Notes: generated by a model not told the origin, from the letters alone. DNA of 64,000 nt from Flavisolibacter amylovorans (GCF_039541815.1 NZ_BAABGY010000015.1:1-64000); one strand, 5' to 3'; positions 1 to 8,646 are shown, numbered from the stretch's first letter. Made by a program: numbers and translations.

Positions 1-94
1 CGTCGCAACACGCTATGATAAAACCGACACCTGCTTCCTCGCATTCGTCTATCTCGCCGCAGCGCTCACTAATGCAAAGTAATTGTCAACACGG

Positions 95-127
95 CCTAAG
101 TCCCCCCTCTGGGGGACAGGGGGAGCC
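95..127 (+). repeat. Solo copy of dispersed palindromic arm (family A)
   Basis: A CCTAAGT word is followed by a C-run, a short loop, a G-run and GACAGGGGG. The same imperfect palindrome recurs at 935-962, 1188-1252, 7043-7070, 38270-38312 and 38551-38601. The remaining bases from 1 to 297 show no convincing gene; the only open frame (15-227) has no coding character. Confidence 0.7.
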
Positions 128-297
128 GCTCCCACAAGAGAAAATTTCGAAAGCAGGAAGAAGCCTCCCCGCAACTGGCGCCCCTCCGGAAAGCTCTGGT
201 TCCGGCATCAATAACCCACCAATTTAATACTCTGTTAAGAGCGCGTTCGGAGCCCCATTTGAAGCACGTTTTAACCGGTTTTCACCCCCCGATTTCG

Positions 298-305
298 TAC
301 CTTTG
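298..305 (+). promoter_or_regulatory. Bacteroidota -7 promoter element of recR
   Basis: TACCTTTG matches the Bacteroidota -7 consensus TAnnTTTG and lies 7 bases before the recR ATG, so the transcript would be nearly leaderless. The -33 element is not clear. Placement is inferred from the motif only. Confidence 0.5.
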
Positions 306-312
306 AAACCTT

Positions 313-933
313 ATGCAATTCTCCTCGGCCTTACTGGAAAATGCGGTCAATGAGTTCGCCAAGCTGCCCGGCATCGGGCGAAAAACGGCGCTCCGCCTCG
401 TGCTGCACCTGCTCAAGCAGGAGCCAGAGGAAGTAGAGCACTTCAGCGAGATCATGAGCCGCATGCGCAGCGAGATCAAGTTCTGCCAGCGCTGCCACAA
501 CGTGGCCGACGGCGACATCTGCTCCATCTGCGCCAACTCAATGCGCAAGCAGGACGTCATCTGCGTGGTGGAGAACCTCCGCGACGTCATCGCCCTCGAA
601 AGCACCCAGCAGTTCAGCGGCACCTACCATGTGCTCGGCGGCGTCATCTCCCCGCTCGACGGCATCGGCCCCGCGCAACTGAACATCGACACGCTTGTGC
701 ACCGCATCCATAAGGAAGGCACGGCGGAGCTCATCTTCGCCCTCTCTCCCACCATCCAGGGTGATACCACCATCTACTATATCCAGAAGAAGCTGCCCGA
801 AGGCACGCGCGTCACCACCATCGCCCGCGGCATTGCCTTCGGCGGCGAGCTCGAGTACGCCGACGAGATGACCCTCGCCCGCTCGCTCCAGAACCGCCTT
901 CCGATCGAGAGCTACGTGTCGCAGGCGAAATAA
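313..933 (+). CDS. recR: Recombination mediator protein RecR
   Basis: RecR works with RecF and RecO to load RecA onto single-stranded gaps during recombinational repair in the cytoplasm. The 206-residue product has the family's usual length and order: a helix-hairpin-helix segment near residues 16-34 (LPGIGRKTALR), a four-cysteine zinc finger (Cys58, Cys61, Cys70, Cys73), a Toprim domain beginning near residue 82 (VICVVEN), and the conserved C-terminal region with a GGELEYAD motif. The ATG follows a TAnnTTTG promoter. It stands alone here; the next gene is convergent, and composite element 935-1252 with an internal terminator lies between them. Confidence 0.97.
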   Translation: MQFSSALLENAVNEFAKLPGIGRKTALRLVLHLLKQEPEEVEHFSEIMSRMRSEIKFCQRCHNVADGDICSICANSMRKQDVICVVENLRDVIALESTQQFSGTYHVLGGVISPLDGIGPAQLNIDTLVHRIHKEGTAELIFALSPTIQGDTTIYYIQKKLPEGTRVTTIARGIAFGGELEYADEMTLARSLQNRLPIESYVSQAK

Positions 934-934
934 G

Positions 935-1252
935 CCCCCTGTCCCCCGGAGGGGGAAATTAGGTGGATCATGCTCTACTTGGAATGAACTTTTCTCAAAG
1001 CAGTTTTATACGAAAGCCCCGACGGAGTCGGGGCTTTCTACTTTAGGAGGGTGGAACAGAATACTTGAGCATTAGAATACATGAGCAAATGAACAATCGA
1101 GGGGCAGCGCAACTCCCGTTCTACTTCATGTATTCCTATTCTGTCTTGCAATAGAAAGAAGGGTCAACAGTTTAAGAGGATTTCCAGCCTAAGTTCCCCC
1201 TTCGGGACCAACCGAGCGAAGGCGAAGGTTGCGCGCGCAGCGCCGGGGGCCG
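935..1252. mobile_element. Composite repeat element, copy 1 (arm - hairpin - inverted arm)
   Basis: The left arm (935-962) and right arm (1188-1252) are inverted copies of family A. Between them sits a strong hairpin at 1012-1038. The right arm carries an extra tract of about 40 bases (ACGAGCGAAG-like followed by GGTTGCGCGCG) that also occurs in the right arm of copy 3 near 50480-50520. The element fills the gap between convergent recR and the Ig-like lipoprotein. No protein is encoded, so it would need a transposase in trans (inference). Confidence 0.6.
1012..1038 (+). terminator. Bidirectional intrinsic terminator inside composite copy 1
   Basis: GAAAGCCCCGAC and GTCGGGGCTTTC form a 12-bp perfect stem with a short loop, flanked by A-rich and T-rich tracts. 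It is well placed to end both recR and the convergent lipoprotein transcript. Confidence 0.75.
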
Positions 1253-1264
1253 GGCCGGTGGACT

Positions 1265-2830
1265 TTATCCTCCGGTCTTCTGCGGCCGTTGCCCGCCCGG
1301 CGGAGGCGTGGATGGTGTCTGTGCCGGCCGGTTGCCTCCGGGCGCAGGATTGGCGGGTGCCGGGGCGCTGTTGGGGGCAGGGGAAGCGCTGCCCGCGGCG
1401 GGCGTGTCGGGGCCGGGAATGTCGATCTCCACTTCCGTGTCGATATCGGGCTTGACGTTGAGGCGGCGCTCCACCGGGCGCACGAGCTCGGGCTGGCGGC
1501 GGCCTTCGAAGAAGCGGCCGGGGTCCCAGGTGCCGTTGCCGTTGCGGTCGAAGAGCACGCGCAGCTCATAGTCGCCGGGCTCGAAAAAGTCGCGGTTGAG
1601 CGTGCCTGAAGAGATAGGCGCCGAGAACTGGACGGTGCCGTTGAGCACGAACTGCAGCACCGGGTTCAGCTTCGGGTCTATACCGCGGAAGCGGAGCACG
1701 AGGCGGCCGTAGTCGCTGGTGGATTTTGCCGCGAAGCGCACCGTATCGGTACGCAGCTGGCTGCGGCCCGTGCTGTCGGTGGCAAAGTCCTTGTCGAGCA
1801 GCAGCTGGTATTGGGCGCCGCTACGCCAGGCAGATCTCACCGAGAGCACACGGGCCGTGGAGTCGAGGCTGAGGCGGAAGGGTACCGGCGTGTAGGTCGT
1901 ATCCACCGTCAGGCGTACCTTGGTGGAGTCGAGGCGGGTCACCTTGTTGGCGAAGTTGATCTGGAAGTCGCGCTGCAGGTCCTGGTCGCCCGAGATCACC
2001 GGCGTGTATTTGAGGCGGCGGTCGGTGGCAGGCTGCGGCGGCCCCTTGCTGCCGGGTGCGCCCGGGGCGCCGGACGTCGTGCCGGCGGTAGTGGCGGCCT
2101 TGGTTTCCTGGTAGGCGTGCAGCAGCACGTCGGGCGTGCCGGGGCGTACCACGATGGGCGAATCCGTAAAGGCGAAGAGCTGGCTTTTGTTCTGGTAGCG
2201 GCGCGCGTTCTGCGGGTCGCCGAGGGCGTAGAGGGCAAAGGTGCCCGAGGGCAGGTTGCGGAAGGTGAAGCGGCCTTCGCTGTTGAGGCGGGTGATGTAG
2301 CGGGGACGCTCCTTCACGACGGCGCTGTCGTCGAGGTTGCGGTAGAGCAGCATCGTGAGGGTGGTATCGATGGTGCCGGTCTCGGCGAGGTCCACGCTGC
2401 CGCTAAGGGTGAGCGAGTCGAGGTAAGGGCCGGTGGAGAAGGTATAGGTATAGCCGCGGAGGACATTGCCCTCGTTGAAGTCCTTGATGGCTTCCCCGAA
2501 GTTTAAATTGTAGGTGGTGTTGGGCTCAAGGGAATCGCGGAGCTTGATGGTGAGGGTGCGCAGCCGTGCGGTGATTTCGGCTGGCTTTTCGAAAAGCGGC
2601 GTGAACAGGACCGAGCCCGGGGTGTAATCGACATACTCATCGAATTGAACCACGATCTCGTTGCCGCGGAAGTTGAGGGATGAGTCTCCCGGCGTCACTT
2701 TCACCACGCGTGGGGGCAGCGAGTCGCGCGGGCCGCCGAGCGGCGGTACGATGTTGGCGCAGCCGGCACCGCCGAAGAGGGCAAACGCCAGCAGGAGCGC
2801 CGCCGGGAACAGGAACAGGACCTTTTTCAT
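1265..2830 (-). CDS. Ig-like (Big_5/SbsA-type) domain lipoprotein
   Basis: Predicted outer-membrane or periplasmic lipoprotein of 521 residues. The start used is the ATG giving MKKVLFLFP, five codons inside the longest frame, because it yields a standard signal peptide with the lipobox GGAGC. The next 100 residues (PPLGGPRDSLPPRVV, then FDEYVDY) match the SbsA/Big_5 Ig-like domain found at the N-terminus of many Bacteroidota lipoproteins. A second beta-rich region follows, with a GRFTFRNLPSGTF segment like carboxypeptidase-regulatory folds. The last 60 residues are a Pro/Ala/Gly-rich, low-complexity tail. Role unknown; surface or cell-wall association is plausible. It is convergent with recR. 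Confidence 0.85.
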   Translation of the reverse strand: MKKVLFLFPAALLLAFALFGGAGCANIVPPLGGPRDSLPPRVVKVTPGDSSLNFRGNEIVVQFDEYVDYTPGSVLFTPLFEKPAEITARLRTLTIKLRDSLEPNTTYNLNFGEAIKDFNEGNVLRGYTYTFSTGPYLDSLTLSGSVDLAETGTIDTTLTMLLYRNLDDSAVVKERPRYITRLNSEGRFTFRNLPSGTFALYALGDPQNARRYQNKSQLFAFTDSPIVVRPGTPDVLLHAYQETKAATTAGTTSGAPGAPGSKGPPQPATDRRLKYTPVISGDQDLQRDFQINFANKVTRLDSTKVRLTVDTTYTPVPFRLSLDSTARVLSVRSAWRSGAQYQLLLDKDFATDSTGRSQLRTDTVRFAAKSTSDYGRLVLRFRGIDPKLNPVLQFVLNGTVQFSAPISSGTLNRDFFEPGDYELRVLFDRNGNGTWDPGRFFEGRRQPELVRPVERRLNVKPDIDTEVEIDIPGPDTPAAGSASPAPNSAPAPANPAPGGNRPAQTPSTPPPGGQRPQKTGG

Positions 2831-2897
2831 GGAGAAAGCAAACATAGCACGTTTCGGGGCAACGCTCGGGCGCCGCTTCTTAAGGAAGGGCTAAAAA

Positions 2898-2926
2898 CGT
2901 GAATCGTGAATCGGCAATCGTGAATG
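2898..2926. repeat. Short word array CGTGAATCG / CGGCAATCG (family F)
   Basis: Tandem degenerate copies of a GTGAATCG-like word lie just upstream of the Ig-like lipoprotein start. The same words occur immediately after the stop codon at 9244-9268. The rest of the gap 2831-3210 holds only the terminator and the repeat arm listed next. Confidence 0.6.
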
Positions 2927-3096
2927 AGGCAGCGGTACCGGAGGAGCTATGTTCTCCCGGATTGGTGTTCGTTGCCGTTGTGGATCCGTTTTACCGCTAA
3001 GGCGCAAAGTTCTTTTGCCCAAGTCGTTTGCGGCACAAGCCTCCTATAGGGTATTGACCTTTCCTTCGACTTCAACCGTTTTTCAAGAGCGCAAAG

Positions 3097-3120
3097 AGAA
3101 AGCCCGCAAGCGGGCTTCTA
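3097..3120 (-). terminator. Intrinsic terminator downstream of the helicase-nuclease
   Basis: The stem AAGCCCGC/GCGGGCTT has a two-base loop; on the minus strand it is followed by a pyrimidine-rich tract. It lies about 90 bases past the helicase stop codon. Confidence 0.6.
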
Positions 3121-3172
3121 TGATTCTGGACACCCTACCGGTCTAGGGGTTCCTTAGGACAATTGGGAAACC

Positions 3173-3213
3173 AAGCTCCCCTTCCCCTCGGGAAGGGGCT
3201 GGGGGATGGGTCA
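3173..3213. repeat. Solo palindromic arm ending in GGGGGATGGGTCA
   Basis: CCCCTTCCCCTCGGGAAGGGG is followed by CTGGGGGATGGGTCA. The final TCA is the complement of the helicase TGA stop codon, so the repeat reaches into the gene. The same GGGGGATGGGTCA end supplies the stop codon of the receiver gene at 50533, and a related end lies at 6805. Confidence 0.6.
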
Positions 3214-6200
3214 CACCACCCGCAACAAAGTGCGCTTGCTCTCGGCCTCCTCCACCTTCAGCTCGTGCAGGGCGATCGCCATCTTGTTGGTCTTGACGAA
3301 CCTGCACCAGTGGCAATCGGCATCGCCGCAGCCGGTATAGAACTCCTTGTTCTGGATCTTCTCGTAGGTTTCCCTGATCTGCGTCTTTACGTCCTGCAGG
3401 TCCATCTCGTTGATGACGACGTGCTCGCGGATGTATTCCTTCTTTTTATTGGGCTCCACGAAGTCGAAGGTCACGGCCTGCACGTTCCACTCGGGCTTGT
3501 AGGCGGCGAGCATGATCTTGTAAAACACGGCCTGGCGCCAGTAGTCGCCGCCGTTCGGGATCTTGGGGTTGGGCCGTGCGAACTTCTCCTTGCTCTTCTC
3601 CGGGTCGCCGGTCTTGTAGTCGACGATGGTGACGTCGCGGCCGCTGAACTCGAGCTTGTCGAGCTTACCGCGGAGGAGCTGCCCGTCCACGTTCACGCTG
3701 CGCACGTTGTGCTCGATGAGCACGAATTTGTTGAAGGAGGCGATGTGGCGCGTATAGTACTGCTTCAGGATCTCGAGGCCGTACTCCATGCGGCGCTCGA
3801 ACTGCTCCTTCGTAAAGCACTCGCGGTTGCGCTTCATATACCAGCTGAAGTCGTTGAGGAAGTCGTCGAGCGTGGGGAAGTTCTCCTGGGCATCAGCCTT
3901 CATGCGTACGAAGAGCTGCTCGAGGGCATGGTGCACCGCGGAGCCGAACTCGGCCGCCTCGTTCTTGGGCGAGGGGATGCGCACGATGTTCTTGAAATAG
4001 AATTCGAGCGGGCAGCGGAGGTAGTTGTTGAGTGCCGACACGTTCATCTGGAAGCCGGCGAGCACGCGCGAGAGCACTTCCTCGTCGAGGTGGGCCACCT
4101 CGGGCGCGAAGATGCCGGTGAGCTGCAGCACGGCGAACTCGGCCACGAGGTCGTCGGAGAGCGCCTGCCGCTGTGCGGGGATCGGCGCCGGCTCGTAGAT
4201 CTCGGCGAGGAACATGGAGGGCTCCAGCAGCTTGCCCTCGTCGGTGGCCTTGCTGTAGGAGATGTAGATATGCTGCTTCGCGCGGGTGAGCGCCACGTAG
4301 AAGAGGCGCCGTAGTTCCTCGGTGTCGTTGCCGCTCGCGTTGGAGGCGAACAGCGTGTCGGGGAAAGAGAAGCCGGAGTGGGGCTTTTTCTTCTTTTCCC
4401 AGCAACCCGAAGTGGCACCGGCGAGGAATACGTACTCGAACTCGAGGCCCTTGGATCCGTGGCAGGTAAGTAAGTTGACGCCTTTTTCATGGCCCGCCAC
4501 CTGCACCAGCGGCAGCACGAGGCCTTCCTTGCGCATCAGGTTGATGCGCTCGAGGAACAGCTCGAGCGTGATATAGGGGTTGCGGCGCGTCTCGTCCTTC
4601 ACGTGGCTGTAGAAGCCGGTCACCACCTGCAGCAGCCAGTTGCGCTCGGGCGCGTTCATGATCTGGCCAAGGAAGCCGCCCTCGCGGAGGGTGCGCTCGA
4701 GCAGGTTCTGGAGGGTTTCGTTGCGCACGGCGCCGATGAGGCGCTCCAGTATTTGTACGGCCTCGCAGAGGTGCGGGTGCAGGCCCTTGTCGAAGAGGTC
4801 CTTCGGGTTCTTGCGCTCGCACACGTAGCGGCGGAGCGACATCTTCTTGTTCTTGTTCTGGTAGTTCTCGTCGGCTACCTGCATGGCGGCCTTCGCAATC
4901 TCGAGCGGCGGGATGCCGAACCACTCGAAGTGGAGGATCTCGAAGAGGGTGCCGTCGCCGCCGTAAGGGGTGTCGTGCTCCGCTACGAGGTACTCGAGCA
5001 CCAGCAGCAGTTGCTGGATGAGGGGCTGCTCGAGGATGTTGAGGTGGCGGCGGGTATAGAAGGGAATTTCCTTGAGGCGCAGGTACTGGGCGAGCTCCTC
5101 GCCGTACTTGTTCTCGCGATAGATGATGCCGATGCAGTTGGGCGCCACGCCTTCCTTAATGAGCTGCTCGATCCGGTGGGTAATGCCGATGAGCTCGCGG
5201 CCCTGTGTGTCGTACTCGTGCACCTGCGGATCCTTGGCGAGGGCGGCGATGGCCTCGTTGCGGGCCTGCAGGTCTTTGGAGAGGCCTTCGAGCTGCTTCA
5301 CGAGGCGCTCGTTGTTGCGGTCGATGAGGGCCTTGGAGGCATCGAGGATGGATTGGCCGGAGCGGTAGTTGTCGGTGAGCACTACGGTGAGCAGGTCTTC
5401 GCCGAAGGAGGAGCCGAAGGCGAGCATGTTCTCCACGTTGGCGCCCTGGAAGCGGTAGATACTCTGGTCGTCGTCGCCCACCACGAATACGTTGGGCTTT
5501 TCCCAGTAGGCCATCAGTAATTCTACGATCCGGTTCTGCGCGCCGGAGGTGTCCTGGTACTCGTCTACGAGGATGTACTGGTACTGCTCCTGGTACTTGC
5601 GCAGCAGGTCCTCGTTCTCCTGGAAGGCCTGGATCACCCAGTTGATCATGTCGTCGAAGTCGTAGCGGTTGCGTTTCCGCATCAGCTCCTGGAACTTCGT
5701 GAACTCGCCGCAGGCGGCCACGAGCTTGTCCATCTTCTCTTTCTGTTCGGCGAGGGCGGCGAGCTTGAGGTCGCCCTTCTTGAAGCCCTTGCCGGCTTTC
5801 TTGTATACGTAGTCCTCGCGGTTGGGGAGGTCGTCGAGGTACTCTTTCACCTTGCCGCAGATGAAGTCGGGCGTCCAGCCTTCGCGTTTCATAAGGGAGA
5901 AGAGCGACTGGAGGCCGTGCATCTCGAAGTAGACGTCGCCGCGGTAGCGCTTGAGGGGGTGGTCCTTGCCGAAGGCGTCGATGAGCTCTTTCATCAGCTC
6001 GATGCGCTCCAGCTCGGAGAGCGGGTCGAGGGCGGTGCGCTCGAAGAGGCCGAGGTTGTCCTGGATCACCTCGTTGCAGAAGGCGTGGAAGGTATGCAGG
6101 GCCACGCGGTAGGCGTCGGGACCGATGAAGCCGGAGAGGCGGCGGCGCATGGCTACGACGCCCGCGTCGGTATAGGTGAGGCAAAGGATGTTCTCGGGCT

Positions 6201-6384
6201 CGATCTGCGCGTCGGAGAGGAGGATCTTGCCGATGCGGGCCGACAGGATCTGCGTCTTGCCCGTGCCCGGGCCGGCGATCACCATCACGGGGCCTTCGAT
6301 CTGGTCCACGGCTTTGCGCTGCTGGGTGTTCAGTTTCTGGTATTCCTCGTTGAATTTATCGAGCAGCTGGGTGCGGTGCGACAT
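3211..6384 (-). CDS. UvrD/Rep-type ATP-dependent helicase fused to a PD-(D/E)XK nuclease
   Basis: A 1057-residue superfamily 1A helicase. Walker A is AGPGTGKT (residues 37-44); motif II is DEYQDT, then GDDDQSIYRFQGA; motif V region is TCHGSKGLEFEYVF and motif VI is LFYVALTRAKQ. The last 270 residues form a RecB/AddB-like nuclease: FGSAVHHALEQ, GKLDKLE and VDYKTGD supply the histidine, aspartate and Asp-Lys catalytic positions. Cys in RCPLEFYF plus a C-x4-C-x2-C cluster near the end suggest an iron-sulfur staple. The layout resembles single-chain AddA-like repair enzymes. No AddB or RecC partner is adjacent, so a stand-alone role in end resection or defence is possible (inference). It is monocistronic. 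Confidence 0.9.
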   Translation of the reverse strand: MSHRTQLLDKFNEEYQKLNTQQRKAVDQIEGPVMVIAGPGTGKTQILSARIGKILLSDAQIEPENILCLTYTDAGVVAMRRRLSGFIGPDAYRVALHTFHAFCNEVIQDNLGLFERTALDPLSELERIELMKELIDAFGKDHPLKRYRGDVYFEMHGLQSLFSLMKREGWTPDFICGKVKEYLDDLPNREDYVYKKAGKGFKKGDLKLAALAEQKEKMDKLVAACGEFTKFQELMRKRNRYDFDDMINWVIQAFQENEDLLRKYQEQYQYILVDEYQDTSGAQNRIVELLMAYWEKPNVFVVGDDDQSIYRFQGANVENMLAFGSSFGEDLLTVVLTDNYRSGQSILDASKALIDRNNERLVKQLEGLSKDLQARNEAIAALAKDPQVHEYDTQGRELIGITHRIEQLIKEGVAPNCIGIIYRENKYGEELAQYLRLKEIPFYTRRHLNILEQPLIQQLLLVLEYLVAEHDTPYGGDGTLFEILHFEWFGIPPLEIAKAAMQVADENYQNKNKKMSLRRYVCERKNPKDLFDKGLHPHLCEAVQILERLIGAVRNETLQNLLERTLREGGFLGQIMNAPERNWLLQVVTGFYSHVKDETRRNPYITLELFLERINLMRKEGLVLPLVQVAGHEKGVNLLTCHGSKGLEFEYVFLAGATSGCWEKKKKPHSGFSFPDTLFASNASGNDTEELRRLFYVALTRAKQHIYISYSKATDEGKLLEPSMFLAEIYEPAPIPAQRQALSDDLVAEFAVLQLTGIFAPEVAHLDEEVLSRVLAGFQMNVSALNNYLRCPLEFYFKNIVRIPSPKNEAAEFGSAVHHALEQLFVRMKADAQENFPTLDDFLNDFSWYMKRNRECFTKEQFERRMEYGLEILKQYYTRHIASFNKFVLIEHNVRSVNVDGQLLRGKLDKLEFSGRDVTIVDYKTGDPEKSKEKFARPNPKIPNGGDYWRQAVFYKIMLAAYKPEWNVQAVTFDFVEPNKKKEYIREHVVINEMDLQDVKTQIRETYEKIQNKEFYTGCGDADCHWCRFVKTNKMAIALHELKVEEAESKRTLLRVV

Positions 6385-6574
6385 GCAGGGTTGGTTTTCT
6401 TAATATGAAGGTACGGAGGTTTGCTAGGATTTTTAGTAGTGCTTATCCCCATTCGCCCCATACATATGCGCCCCGCCTTGCTATTCTCCGAGCCAAGGGC
6501 ATCACTGAGCCAGATGACCCACCCTGGAGCCAGCTTAAAAAAGGCTTGTGTTGGGCGCACTCACTCCGGCTCCT

Positions 6575-6801
6575 CCACAACAACCTATCCTCATACTCCA
6601 CCCCAAACTGATCCGGCAACCTCACGAACTCCTTCCGGAACATCTTCCGGCGATGATGTTCTACCTGCCGCGCGATGTAACGGCACACCACCGGCACCAG
6701 CTCCTTGGTATACGAAAACACCCCAACCCCTTCCTGCCAGCGGAAGGTGACGGCGCAGAAGCGGCGCTCGTTGATCCAGTGCGAGGAGTTGCCCTGTACG
6801 T
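6575..6801 (-). pseudogene. Remnant of a Y1 (IS200/REP-associated tyrosine) transposase, C-terminal half only
   Basis: The translation includes GNSSHWINERRF, FRWQEGVGVFSYT, YIARQVEHHRRKMFRKEF and FGVEYEDRLLW. These match the C-terminal part of Bacteroidota Y1 transposases, whose usual pattern is K-G-S-S-x-W-I, F-x-W-Q-x-G-Y-x-x-F-S and Q-x-x-H-H. The N-terminal half, with the HUH metal site and catalytic tyrosine, is missing; in its place lies a palindromic repeat arm (6805-6842) and unrelated sequence. The frame then runs through without the normal C-terminus. The copy is therefore inactive. RAYT-type transposases mobilise palindromic repeats, which may link this remnant to the arms scattered through the window (inference). 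Confidence 0.72.
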
Positions 6802-6804
6802 CAT

Positions 6805-6842
6805 GCCGCCCATCCCCAGCCCTTCCCGAAGGGGCGGGAGTT
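6805..6842. repeat. Palindromic arm inserted at the transposase remnant
   Basis: CCCATCCCCAGCCC, then TTCCCGAAGGGG, is the inverse of the arm at 3173-3213. It begins where the recognisable transposase sequence stops. Confidence 0.6.
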
Positions 6843-7042
6843 TGAGGTCCCGCTCGTTCAGGCCTATCGTGAAGATGATGGGCCTTTTCACCTGTCGCTT
6901 TTGCAGCAGTTGCGAAAGAAGTGGCCGGACCGTAGTCGGGATTACCGCCAATGGAACAGTCATCCAGGTCGCACAACAAAAAAACGCTACCTGGAAATGT
7001 ACTGCTGCAGGAAAAATGGCTACCGGAAGAAATATCCGGCCA

Positions 7043-7070
7043 AAGTGCCCCCTTGGGGGGACAGGGAGCC
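7043..7070. repeat. Solo family A palindromic arm
   Basis: AGTGCCCCCTTGGGGGGACAG is a variant of the CCTAAGTTCCCCC palindrome. It sits 14 bases before the start of the next gene and would fold in its leader. Confidence 0.6.
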
Positions 7071-7083
7071 TAACTTAGCTGCC

Positions 7084-8466
7084 ATGCCCCGTCTCCTCAC
7101 TGCACTCTTGCTCCTCTTCGCTACCGCCGCCGCCGCGCAGCGCGTAGAGACCGTGCAGCTGGAGGCCGACCTCATGCTGACGCCCGGCACCTTTCTCCTG
7201 CGCGACACGCCCGCCATCCAGGTATATATGGGCCTGAACGAGATCGGCGACACCCGCTCCTGGAACCGGCAGCTCTATCCCTCGCACGACAGCATCCTGC
7301 GCGCCTACCGCTCCTGGGGCCACGAGCCACTGCGCATCAGCGCCCTCTCGAAGGCGCCCGCGTCGAAGCTGCTACGCGGGCTCCGCCACGAAGAGCTCGA
7401 GGTGCCCGGCACCGGCTACAGCGCCTACCTCGCCGACAACGAGCACGCGCTGATCTCGGTATGGGGCGGGAGCGATAACGGCCGCGCCCGCAGCCACGCG
7501 TTCATGGTCCCCATCACGGTACTCTCGATCAACGGCGGGCACAAGCTGATCTCGATCCCGGGCTTCGGCTACCTCCTGCACACGGGCCGCTACCGCCTCT
7601 TCCACAACGGCCGCGAAACCGCCTTCGAGCGGCGTTGGCCCGACGATATCGCTACCCTGCGCCGGCACCTGCGGCAACAGTACCCCGACGGCGTTCCGTT
7701 CAGCACGCAGGGTCGAAGCGGCCTCCGCACGCAAGGCGGCCGCATCCTCGTGCCGGCCGGCTACGACAGCATCCGCTATGCCGGCGCCTTCATCGCCGCC
7801 CACAGCGGCGGTACCATCGACCTGTACTTCCGCAACGGCGAGCGCCTGCCGCACCGCGACGTCCGCGCGGTGCGGATCGACCGCGAAACCGGCGGTTTCA
7901 GCATCGCGCAGGGCACCGCCAGCACCCATTGGCTCGATGCCGACGGCAACCCTACTTCCCGTCCCATGAACGGCTATTGCGGCACCGGGGCCTATCACCG
8001 CGTGCAGCAGATCCTCCGGCGACGCGACTCGTTCTGGCTGCACGGCGGCACGGTGTCCGAAACCGATACGCTGCTCCGCCTCCACAACCTCCTGGCCGCC
8101 GATACGGCCATCGCCGACATCAGTTTTCTCAACGGCACCCACCTGCACGAAGACCGCGGCGTAGCCGCCGGCTTCAGGTGGCCCGCCCGTCCCCTGTTCG
8201 TTCGCTACCGCAACGGCCACACGGGCATCGCCGAGCCTTCGGACGGCGGCCTCCGCTTTCTCGTACCCGCCGGCCCCTACCGCTTCCAGGACCTCAGCAC
8301 CCTGATGCGCTTCGACGGCCCCGCGGGCGTCGGCGTATACCCCTTGCACCCTGCCCCGCGCTTCCGCACGCTCGGCGCTTTCGACAAGGGCTTTGCCCGC
8401 TACACCCTCCCCGACGGAAGCACCGGCTGGGTGGACGACGAAGGCCGGGAATACCCCGATCAGTGA
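7084..8466 (+). CDS. Secreted WG-repeat-like protein
   Basis: A 460-residue exported protein of unknown role. The chosen ATG (MPRLLTALLLLF) begins a clear signal peptide cut after AAAAQ; the longer upstream frame would run through a repeat arm. The mature part has recurring short beta motifs in which a value or phrase is restated, such as AGGRILVPAGYDSI, TGGFSIAQG, DADGNPTSR and the final GSTGWVDDEGREY. That is the style of WG (KWG) repeat proteins, though the repeats are degenerate. No catalytic motif is visible. The stop codon TGA is the first part of the word array 8464-8499. Confidence 0.75.
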   Translation: MPRLLTALLLLFATAAAAQRVETVQLEADLMLTPGTFLLRDTPAIQVYMGLNEIGDTRSWNRQLYPSHDSILRAYRSWGHEPLRISALSKAPASKLLRGLRHEELEVPGTGYSAYLADNEHALISVWGGSDNGRARSHAFMVPITVLSINGGHKLISIPGFGYLLHTGRYRLFHNGRETAFERRWPDDIATLRRHLRQQYPDGVPFSTQGRSGLRTQGGRILVPAGYDSIRYAGAFIAAHSGGTIDLYFRNGERLPHRDVRAVRIDRETGGFSIAQGTASTHWLDADGNPTSRPMNGYCGTGAYHRVQQILRRRDSFWLHGGTVSETDTLLRLHNLLAADTAIADISFLNGTHLHEDRGVAAGFRWPARPLFVRYRNGHTGIAEPSDGGLRFLVPAGPYRFQDLSTLMRFDGPAGVGVYPLHPAPRFRTLGAFDKGFARYTLPDGSTGWVDDEGREYPDQ

Positions 8467-8499
8467 TCGCAGATCTGGGATCGCGGATCTGGGATCTGC
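8464..8499. repeat. Word array of GATCTGGGATCGCG type (family E)
   Basis: Degenerate tandem copies of a GATCGCAGATCTGG-like word start on the TGA stop of the preceding gene. Related arrays lie at 21167, 22309, 24184, 24287, 37257, 44882 and 44970. Confidence 0.7.
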
Positions 8500-8587
8500 C
8501 TCTGTGTAGCGTTTGCTCAAGTAGCCGACCGCACTTTATTCCAACAGTTGCCCCACCCCCTGAACCTTTCTGAACCCTATTCTCCCA

Positions 8588-8646
8588 CTCTCCCATTACC
8601 CCATTACCCCATTACCCCATTAGCACATTACCCCATTAGCACATTC
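8588..8646. repeat. Octamer array CATTACCC / CATTAGCA (family D)
   Basis: About seven tandem 8-base units alternate between ATTACCCC and ATTAGCAC. This copy lies between two genes on the plus strand, about 65 bases before the next start codon. Confidence 0.85.

Noticed and set aside
15..227. 70-codon open frame at the left edge
   Set aside because: Runs through a repeat arm and has Ser/Pro-rich composition without a start context or family features.
3163..4314. Long plus-strand open frame (383 codons) opposite the helicase-nuclease
   Set aside because: Antisense shadow in GC-rich DNA; composition is Glu/Leu/Val/Gly-rich without domain signatures, while the minus strand has clear helicase motifs.
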